Shown: positions 6,758 to 11,602 of the stretch, piece by piece
Position numbering within the stretch: position 1 is the first letter of the stretch
Layout: each line of letters opens with the position of its first letter
From: CAVVIO01 sp963748095
GTDB taxonomy: Bacteria; Bacteroidota; Bacteroidia; Bacteroidales; UBA10428
Direction of reading: 5' to 3'
Assembly (NCBI GenBank): GCA_963748095.1
Contig: CAVVIO010000067.1
Coordinates: 1 to 11,602 of the forward strand
Length of the DNA stretch: 11,602 bases
Translations under genes and position numbers: made by a program
Notes under the pieces: generated by a model
What the model was told of the DNA's origin: nothing
Seen by the model: the letters and a program-made list of their open reading frames with translations, nothing else
Databases searched by the model: none

Positions 6758-7624
6758 TTATCCTTTCAAAAATTCAGAAAACGTAAAACTTCGTCCCATG
6801 CGGATACCTTTTTCCGTATCGGTCAGCGTGCAGCACTCTACATTGATATCATGTTCGAAAAACAGGATGTATTCATTTTCAAGGGCTTCTTTCAGAAAGG
6901 TATTCCGTTCTTCCATCGATACCAGCGGTTGCGTATCGTATCCGCAGACATAGGCGGCTGGCAGGTGGGCAACGGTAGGGATCAGATCGGCAGTAAACAC
7001 GAGTGTCTTTCCATTGTTAGTAATAAACGGGATCATCTGTCCGCTGGAATGTCCATTGAACAGGCGTAGTTCAATACCGGGAATGAAAGTAGTATTTTCT
7101 TCAATAAATTTTAACCGACCACTTTTTTCCAGTGGCAGGATATTGTCCTTCAGAAAGGAGGCTTTCTCCCGCGGATTAGGACGTGTGGCCCATTCCCACT
7201 GCGGTTTGCTTACCCAGTAATTCGCGTTGCGGAAAGCCGGTTGCAGTTCGCCTTCCGGAGTAGTTTCCACGGCGCCACCGCAATGATCGAAATGCAGGTG
7301 GGTGAGAATTACATCGGTTATATCATCTTTGGTTAAGCCATTTTCTTTCAGTGAACTTTCCAGCGACCAGGGACCGTTCAAATAATAATGGCTGAAAAAT
7401 TTATCGTCCTGTTTGTTACCGATCCCGGTGTCAATTAATATGTTTCTGCTATCGACTGAGATAAGCAGGCTGCGCATGGCCAGGTTACACAGGTTGTTTT
7501 CGTTGGCGGGATATACCTTTTGCCACAGTGTTTTTGGAACAACACCAAACATAGCGCCTCCGTCAAGCATGAAGTTTCCGGTTTCTATTTTAAACAAGTG
7601 CATAATTAGAATGAGATTTATCAT
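6758..7624 (-). CDS. metallo-beta-lactamase-fold hydrolase (lactonase-like)
   Basis: A 288-residue cytosolic enzyme; no signal peptide. It has a full zinc-binding set: H109-L-H111-F-D113-H114 (THLHFDHCGG), H192 (NGHSSGQ), D213 (TADLIP) and H258 (FEHD). The order and spacing, with the Asp bridging ligand and NGHSxGQ, resemble the branch of the superfamily that includes N-acyl-homoserine-lactone lactonases and many uncharacterised hydrolases, so substrate and reaction cannot be fixed. The upstream Met at 7622-7624 gives an awkward MINLILI leader; Met8 (codon 7601-7603), starting MHLFKIETGNF, is an equally or more likely start. It is divergent from mpl, the two starts being about 57 bases apart, and convergent with the adhesin-like gene. 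There is no sign that it belongs to either neighbour's pathway. Confidence 0.85.
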   Translation of the reverse strand: MINLILIMHLFKIETGNFMLDGGAMFGVVPKTLWQKVYPANENNLCNLAMRSLLISVDSRNILIDTGIGNKQDDKFFSHYYLNGPWSLESSLKENGLTKDDITDVILTHLHFDHCGGAVETTPEGELQPAFRNANYWVSKPQWEWATRPNPREKASFLKDNILPLEKSGRLKFIEENTTFIPGIELRLFNGHSSGQMIPFITNNGKTLVFTADLIPTVAHLPAAYVCGYDTQPLVSMEERNTFLKEALENEYILFFEHDINVECCTLTDTEKGIRMGRSFTFSEFLKG

Positions 7625-7680
7625 TTATTAACAACAAAAATATATAAATTGACACATTAAATTAAAAATTGTTCAACCGG

Positions 7681-9039
7681 ATGAGAATTCATTTTATTGC
7701 AATAGGGGGAGCGGCCATGCATAACCTGGCGATTGCCTTACACCAGAAAGGTTACCGCGTTACCGGATCGGATGATGAAATTTTCGAACCGTCCCGTTCG
7801 AGGCTTGAAAAATACGGGTTGTTGCCATCAAAGCAGGGGTGGGATGCAACGGTTATTACTAAGGACCTGGATGCGGTTATCCTGGGAATGCATGCCCTGG
7901 GAGATAACCCGGAGCTGATAAAGGCAAAGGAACTCGGCATCCCGGTGTATTCCTATCCCGAATACCTGTATGAACAAACAAAAGATAAAACCCGAGTGGT
8001 TATCGGCGGAAGTCATGGAAAGACAACCATTACGGCTATGGTTTTGCACGTGCTGAGGTACCACGGAAAAACATTCGATTTTATGGTGGGGGCACAACTG
8101 GAAGGTTTCGATACCATGGTCAGCCTTTCCGTATCTGCCCAACTGGCTGTGTTCGAAGGCGATGAGTACCTGTCGTCACCAATGGACCCACGGCCGAAAT
8201 TTCATCTGTACAAACCGCACATTGCCTTATTATCGGGTATTGCCTGGGACCATGTGAATGTATTTCCCACTTTTGAAATTTACAAAGAACAATTTCGCTT
8301 GTTTATCGAAAGTATTGCTGATGGAGGCACACTGATTTATTACCGGGGGGATGAGGAGATTGAATCGCTGGTGAGGCAAACGACCAAAAAATTAACCTTT
8401 ATTCCTTACCGGGAACATCCTGCTGTTACGGTTGAGGGAATTACTTATTTAATACATAATAACGAACGTATTCCATTGAAAATATTCGGCATCCACAACC
8501 TGCAGAATATGAACGGCGCCCGGCTGGTCTGTAATCAATTAGGATTAACGGACGAAGCGTTTTACGAGGCAATCACCTCTTTCGAGGGAGCGGCAAAAAG
8601 ACTCCAGTTACTGGGTGGGAATTCGTCTACGCAGATCTATCTCGACTTTGCCCATTCTCCTTCGAAATTAAAAGCTACCGTAAATGCCGTAAAAACACAA
8701 TTCCCCGGAAAGGAACTGATCGCCTGCATGGAGCTGCACACCTTCAGCAGTCTGAAAAAGGAATTTCTGGCTCAGTACAGGGGAACCATGGATATGGCTG
8801 ATCTCCCCGTTGTTTTTTTCAATCCCGAAGTGATTCATCACAAGCAACTGGATGAACTGGATGAGGACTTTGTAAAAAAAGCCTTCGACAATAAAAAACT
8901 TTGTGTTTTCACCAAAAAAAACGAAATTGAGGATTTTTTAAAATCCCGTGACCTGAAGAATAAAATTGTATTGTTTATGAGCTCGGGCAATTTTTCAGGG
9001 ATCGATTTCAAACAACTAACAACATTGTTACTTAAATAA
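7681..9039 (+). CDS. mpl: UDP-N-acetylmuramate:L-Ala-gamma-D-Glu-meso-DAP ligase
   Basis: Mur-ligase family, 452 residues from ATG 7681. Mpl joins the recycled tripeptide L-Ala-gamma-D-Glu-meso-diaminopimelate to UDP-MurNAc with ATP, returning cell-wall turnover products to peptidoglycan synthesis in the cytosol. Visible features: N-terminal dinucleotide-like domain (MRIHFIAIGGAAMHNLA, TGSDDEI), ATP-binding P-loop GGSHGKTT at 109-116, the acidic FEGDEY at 158-163 where Mpl has EADEY, GIHNLQNMNGA at 270-280, SFEGAAKRLQLLG at 300-312, LDFAHSPSK at 321-329, and C-terminal MSSGNFSG. The order and length fit Mpl rather than MurC or MurE. An in-frame TTG at 7669 would add four residues, but the family starts at MRIHF, so the ATG is preferred. 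Confidence 0.9.
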   Translation: MRIHFIAIGGAAMHNLAIALHQKGYRVTGSDDEIFEPSRSRLEKYGLLPSKQGWDATVITKDLDAVILGMHALGDNPELIKAKELGIPVYSYPEYLYEQTKDKTRVVIGGSHGKTTITAMVLHVLRYHGKTFDFMVGAQLEGFDTMVSLSVSAQLAVFEGDEYLSSPMDPRPKFHLYKPHIALLSGIAWDHVNVFPTFEIYKEQFRLFIESIADGGTLIYYRGDEEIESLVRQTTKKLTFIPYREHPAVTVEGITYLIHNNERIPLKIFGIHNLQNMNGARLVCNQLGLTDEAFYEAITSFEGAAKRLQLLGGNSSTQIYLDFAHSPSKLKATVNAVKTQFPGKELIACMELHTFSSLKKEFLAQYRGTMDMADLPVVFFNPEVIHHKQLDELDEDFVKKAFDNKKLCVFTKKNEIEDFLKSRDLKNKIVLFMSSGNFSGIDFKQLTTLLLK

Positions 9040-9073
9040 ACGCTTATATTAACCTATCAACTAAACAAACATC

Positions 9074-9631
9074 ATGGAAATAAAAGGTTCTGCAGTAAAG
9101 TCTATTCCCGAATTTGTAAAAAACAATTATCCGGATAAGTATAATCAATGGCTGGATTCGTTACCGGATGGTGCTAAAAAAATTTTCGGTGAACCGGTGT
9201 TGCCGTCAAACTGGTATCCGCTGTTGGAGAGTGTTATCCATCCGGTTGAAAGTATAGGGGATCTGTTCTTCGGATCGGATACTGCAAAAGCTGCCTGGGA
9301 AACGGGACGATACAGTGCAGATATTGCATTGACAGGCATTTATAAATTTTTTGTTATGGCAGCCACTCCTTCCTTCATCATCGGGAGGGCAAGTAAAATA
9401 TTCTCTACTTACTACCGGCCGTCGGAAATAAAAGTAGTATCCAATGGAGAAAAATCGGTAAAATTACACATCACCAGTTTTGGGGTGCCCGATAAGCTGA
9501 TAGAGGACCGTATTGGCGGCTGGATGGAAAGGGGCCTTGAAATATCGGGGTGCAAAAATGTGAAGGTGGAAATTCCGAAATCCCTCGCCAACGGCGATGA
9601 AGTAACGGAGTATTTACTTCACTGGGACTAG
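9074..9631 (+). CDS. conserved-looking protein of unknown function, possible DUF2378/heme-NO-binding-like fold
   Basis: A soluble 185-residue protein without signal peptide. Its plan is an N-terminal helical part (KGSAVKSIPEFVKNNYPDKY, LPSNWYPLLESV), a GR-Y/F-containing middle (WETGRYSADIALTGIYKFF), then an alternating beta/alpha end with HITSFGVPDKLIEDRIGGWMERGLEISGCKNVKVEI. This layout (G-xx-hxxhxxxhxxxYP, P-xx-WYPhhxhh, GRYxAxxxLTGhY, R-h-x-GWhExxLxxxG) distantly recalls the TIGR02265/DUF2378 and heme-NO-binding/V4R group of small sensor-like proteins. I am not sure of this, and no heme- or metal-binding residue can be assigned. It starts 34 bases after mpl on the same strand, so it may be cotranscribed, but the gap could hold a start site. 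No obvious terminator follows. Confidence 0.6.
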   Translation: MEIKGSAVKSIPEFVKNNYPDKYNQWLDSLPDGAKKIFGEPVLPSNWYPLLESVIHPVESIGDLFFGSDTAKAAWETGRYSADIALTGIYKFFVMAATPSFIIGRASKIFSTYYRPSEIKVVSNGEKSVKLHITSFGVPDKLIEDRIGGWMERGLEISGCKNVKVEIPKSLANGDEVTEYLLHWD

Positions 9632-9688
9632 GGCAAATAAGACTGTGTAAAATTTAACGTACAGAAGTTTTAATTTTTAACAATTTTG

Positions 9689-9718
9689 TTGGAGGAAATA
9701 AAATTTCTTTTACCTTTG
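9689..9718 (+). promoter_or_regulatory. Bacteroidota promoter of tRNA-Glu
   Basis: TTG at 9689-9691, a 19-bp spacer and TACCTTTG at 9711-9718 are a near-perfect match to the phylum's housekeeping promoter. It lies 73 bases before the mature tRNA 5' end, so the transcript carries a leader to be removed by RNase P. This is the best promoter match in the window. Confidence 0.8.
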
Positions 9719-9791
9719 CAATCCCAAATTAATCAGATGGGTTAGCCCTTAGGGGTTAAAGGTTGAAAAAGAGAAAGTTCTGAAATACGAT

Positions 9792-9863
9792 GGTCCGTTC
9801 GTCTAGGGGTTAGGACGCCAGGTTTTCATCCTGGTAACAGGGGTTCGATTCCCCTACGGACTA
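9792..9863 (+). tRNA. tRNA-Glu (anticodon TTC)
   Basis: A 72-nt cloverleaf. The acceptor GGTCCGT pairs with ACGGACT (one G-T end pair). The D arm closes on GTC/GAC. The anticodon stem CCAGG/CCTGG (9818-9822 and 9830-9834) holds loop TTTTCAT, giving anticodon TTC at 9825-9827. The T arm AGGGG/CCCCT holds TTCGATT. The CCA end is not encoded. It stands alone, not in a tRNA cluster. Confidence 0.95.
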
Positions 9864-9873
9864 CAAAAACAGC

Positions 9874-9919
9874 AAGAGTGTGGGTAATTAGCAAGAGTTA
9901 GTTCCTACACTCTTTTTTT
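9874..9919 (+). terminator. terminator-like hairpin 1 of tRNA-Glu
   Basis: Arms 9874-9884 (AAGAGTGTGGG) and 9904-9914 (CCTACACTCTT) pair over 11 positions with one G-T pair and a 19-nt loop, followed by a T run to 9919. It lies 10 bases after the mature tRNA end, the expected place for the tRNA's terminator. The loop is unusually long. Confidence 0.7.
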
Positions 9920-9987
9920 GTACAAGTTACAGATAATGAGCTGTTTTTGTACCCTCTCTACTCACACTCAAACTCACACTAAACAGC

Positions 9988-10033
9988 AAGAGTGTGGGTA
10001 ATTAGCAAGAGTTAGTTCCCACACTCTTTTTTT
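9988..10033 (+). terminator. terminator-like hairpin 2 in second repeat unit
   Basis: The same hairpin in the second repeat unit, with arms 9988-9998 and 10018-10028. Here the right arm is CCCACACTCTT, so the G-T pair of hairpin 1 is a G-C pair and all 11 positions pair. A T run ends at 10033. It would act as a back-up terminator. Confidence 0.65.
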
Positions 10034-10120
10034 GTAAAAGTTACAGATAATGAGCTTGTTTTTGTACCCTCATTACTCAAACTCACACTCACACAAAGCT
10101 TCCTATTCCAACAATTCAGA

Positions 10121-10187
10121 GAAACTTTTACAGGGGAATCGAACCCCGCCCAGCGCACGGCTCCACGCTGCAGGCCGGCCCCTCACT
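10121..10187 (-). other. GC-rich tRNA-like remnant in inverse orientation
   Basis: Read on the minus strand, this stretch carries GGGGTTCGATTCCCCT (10132-10147), identical over 16 bases to the T arm of the tRNA-Glu nearby. Before it lie a possible anticodon-like stem CAGCG/CGCTG with a 10-nt loop, a D-arm-like AGG...CCT, and TTTTA/TAAAA that could be part of an acceptor stem. The seven-base acceptor and the anticodon loop are not normal, so this is not a working tRNA. Its core (10140-10185) is far richer in GC than everything around it. It may be the tRNA end of a lost integrated element or a decayed foreign tRNA. Confidence 0.4.
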
Positions 10188-10212
10188 AAAATGCTCCACC
10201 GGAGCATTTTTT
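10188..10212. terminator. perfect-stem terminator
   Basis: Arms 10188-10197 (AAAATGCTCC) and 10201-10210 (GGAGCATTTT) pair perfectly with a 3-nt loop and end in T on the plus strand and A/T on both sides, so it can act in both directions. It directly abuts the tRNA-like remnant. No gene ends here in this window, so what it terminates is unclear. Confidence 0.75.
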
Positions 10213-10636
10213 AACGTTTGTCTCCAATACAGACTGTTGATCAGAAGTAACTCTCCGGAAAGTTTTTTATAGTCTCTGTATTTTTATATAAGTGGTGTTC
10301 CTATCGGAGATAACAGACTTCTCAGGATAAATTGCACTCTTTATAACCTTCGGAGAATAAAAACATATTATTTTTCTGCTAAGGGAAGGTGCGACTTAGC
10401 GAAGTTTTGTCTGAATATTTTTTTGTTATAGCTTCGCTTATCCTGTGCTCATTCTTTAGTGCAACGATAAACAATCATGCTGGTGTGTGAATGAACTTCG
10501 CGTGCCTATTTACTAAAAAAGCCGGACATTTTACCTGGGTATTGTAAAAACAAATAAAAAAGCGTTGACATTTATTTCTTATCTTTATTTGAAATATAAG
10601 ATAGTTTTACCTATTGTTTCATTTATTCAAGTAAAC
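10213..10636. other. gene-free AT-rich upstream region of the glycoside hydrolase
   Basis: About 425 bp without a credible reading frame. It contains a weak inverted repeat, AGCGAAG at 10398-10404 and CTTCGCT at 10432-10438. Near its end lie TTGACA at 10565-10570 and an imperfect -7-like TATCTTTA at 10580-10587 followed by TTTG. The spacing does not fit the phylum consensus well, so the start site of the next gene is not assigned. Confidence 0.4.
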
Positions 10637-11602
10637 ATGCAGAAAATCAATAAATTGGCATTTATTTTATTCGTTTCGTTATTTTCAGTTTGCTTCAGCA
10701 ATGCAAAAAGTAGTAATCCGATAGTAAATGAAAAGGATATGAAAGCCTACCTGTTGGTTTATTTTAAGGACAGCACTCATAGTCTTTATTTTGCTTTAAG
10801 TACCGACGGGTATACATTTACAGACGTAAACAATGGTAATCCGGTTGTTGGCGGCGATACGATTGCCAGTCAGAAAGGAATTCGTGATCCGCATATCACA
10901 CGTGGTCCGGACGGGGCTTTTTATCTTGCAATGACAGACCTTAACATATTCGGACAGCAAATGGGATACCGTTCTACCAGGTGGGAAAGGGATCAGGAGA
11001 AATATGACTGGGGTAATAACCGTGGTTTCGTTCTGATGAAATCATTTGACCTTATCCACTGGACACATAGCGATTTTCTGTTTGACAAAGCTTTTCCTGA
11101 ACTGAAAGAGATTGGATGTGCCTGGGCACCTGAAACCATATATGATCCCGGGGCAGGGAAGATGATGATATACTTTACGATGCGAATAGGGCACGGACTT
11201 ACAAAACTTTATTATGCCTATACTGATGACGATTTTACCAAACTTACTACTCTACCTCGTATTCTGTTCGAGTATCCAAATCCTGAAATTCAGGTATTGG
11301 ATGCGGACATAACTCATCTGCCCAATGGTCGCTACTGCATGATGTATGTTGCCCAGGAGAAACCTGGAGGAATTAAGATGGCATTTTCAGACAGTATAAA
11401 CAAAGGCTATGTTTACAATCCGGAATGGGTTGATCCTGAACCGGGCGCTTGTGAAGCTCCTAATGTCTGGAAGCGTATTGGTGAAGATAAATGGGTGCTG
11501 ATGTATGACATTTTCAGCATCCAGCCTAACAATTTTGGTTTCAGCGAAACCACCGATTTTGTCACTTTTAAGGATCTCGGTCATTTTAATGAGGGGGTAA
11601 TG
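10637..11602 (+). CDS. secreted GH43-type glycoside hydrolase, 3' end outside window
   Basis: The ATG at 10637 opens a frame that stays open for 322 codons to the window edge. Residues 1-23 are a signal peptide (KLAFILFVSLFSVCFSNA), so the enzyme is periplasmic or surface-bound. The five-bladed propeller signature of GH43 is visible: AYLLVYFKD..HSLYFALSTDGYTF, RDPHI with candidate catalytic base D84, WAPETIYD at 164-170, LDADITHL with candidate pKa-setting D222/D224, and CEAPNVWK with candidate acid E273. The pattern recalls GH43 members similar to BT3655 of Bacteroides (arabinofuranosidase-like), but substrate cannot be fixed. It is not next to a SusC/SusD pair inside this window; more of a polysaccharide locus may lie to the right. 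Confidence 0.8.
   Translation, partial: MQKINKLAFILFVSLFSVCFSNAKSSNPIVNEKDMKAYLLVYFKDSTHSLYFALSTDGYTFTDVNNGNPVVGGDTIASQKGIRDPHITRGPDGAFYLAMTDLNIFGQQMGYRSTRWERDQEKYDWGNNRGFVLMKSFDLIHWTHSDFLFDKAFPELKEIGCAWAPETIYDPGAGKMMIYFTMRIGHGLTKLYYAYTDDDFTKLTTLPRILFEYPNPEIQVLDADITHLPNGRYCMMYVAQEKPGGIKMAFSDSINKGYVYNPEWVDPEPGACEAPNVWKRIGEDKWVLMYDIFSIQPNNFGFSETTDFVTFKDLGHFNEGVM

Larger units (their letters stand above)
9867..10094 (+). repeat. 114-bp tandem duplication after tRNA-Glu
   Basis: Unit 1 is 9867-9980 and unit 2 is 9981-10094. They begin with the same AAACAGCAAGAGTGTGGG and share the hairpin, the segment GTTACAGATAATGAGC and a closing ACTCACACTCA-rich tract. Only about a dozen positions differ, mostly in the last 30 bases, so the duplication is fairly young or is kept similar. 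There is no open reading frame. Confidence 0.85.

Noticed and set aside
7669..7680. TTG start four codons upstream for mpl
   Set aside because: The family begins at MRIHF, and ATG 7681 is a normal start. The extra residues have no support.
9867..10094. CRISPR-like array
   Set aside because: There are only two units of 114 bp in direct abutment, with no short repeat-spacer alternation and no cas gene.
9792..10148. Integrated element between tRNA-Glu and its T-arm repeat
   Set aside because: The two T-arm strings are inverted rather than direct repeats, and no integrase or other gene lies between them, so they cannot be attL and attR of a present element. Only a possible scar is reported.
10388..10440. 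Inverted repeat AGCGAAG/CTTCGCT as a third copy of the palindromic element
   Set aside because: Arms are only 7 bp, the core TACTAATGTA and the ACTAGT boundaries are missing, and the similarity could be chance.

Overview
The window comes from a member of the Bacteroidota, probably Bacteroidales or a relative. The evidence is a TTG...TAnnTTTG promoter upstream of tRNA-Glu and another upstream of the gene at 971, a secreted multidomain protein ending in a type IX secretion (T9SS) sorting domain, the Bacteroidota-type mpl, AT-rich spacers and few Shine-Dalgarno sites. The genus cannot be named from this sequence.

Layout. Positions 1-563 hold short palindromes, a degenerate secreted-protein reading frame without a normal start, and a strong terminator. 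Positions 595-894 hold two diverged, oppositely oriented copies of a palindromic repeat, bounded by three ACTAGT sites exactly 147 bp apart. A clear promoter just downstream drives two translationally coupled small membrane-protein genes (DUF4190-like and DUF2752-like). Positions 2369-6599 carry one very large secreted adhesin-like gene: signal peptide, TIG domain, seven FG-GAP blades of exactly 156 bp each, a second TIG domain, an Ig-like module, seven YDG repeats of 261 bp each, an MBG-like domain and a T9SS tail. It is broken into pieces by four one-base changes, all in homopolymer runs. A terminator separates it from a convergent metallo-beta-lactamase-fold hydrolase on the minus strand. 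That gene is divergent from mpl (cell-wall peptide recycling ligase), which is followed 34 bases later by an unrecognised 185-residue gene.

The right part contains tRNA-Glu(TTC) with its promoter, a 114-bp tandem duplication carrying two terminator-like hairpins, a GC-rich tRNA-like segment in inverse orientation, another terminator, about 425 bp of AT-rich gene-free DNA, and the first 322 codons of a secreted GH43-type glycoside hydrolase running off the edge.

The genes do not form one pathway. The two membrane genes form one operon, and mpl and its follower may form another. The most unusual material is non-coding: the paired ACTAGT-bounded palindromes and the tRNA-adjacent duplication with its tRNA-like remnant. 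I see no defence system, CRISPR array, integrase or transposase.
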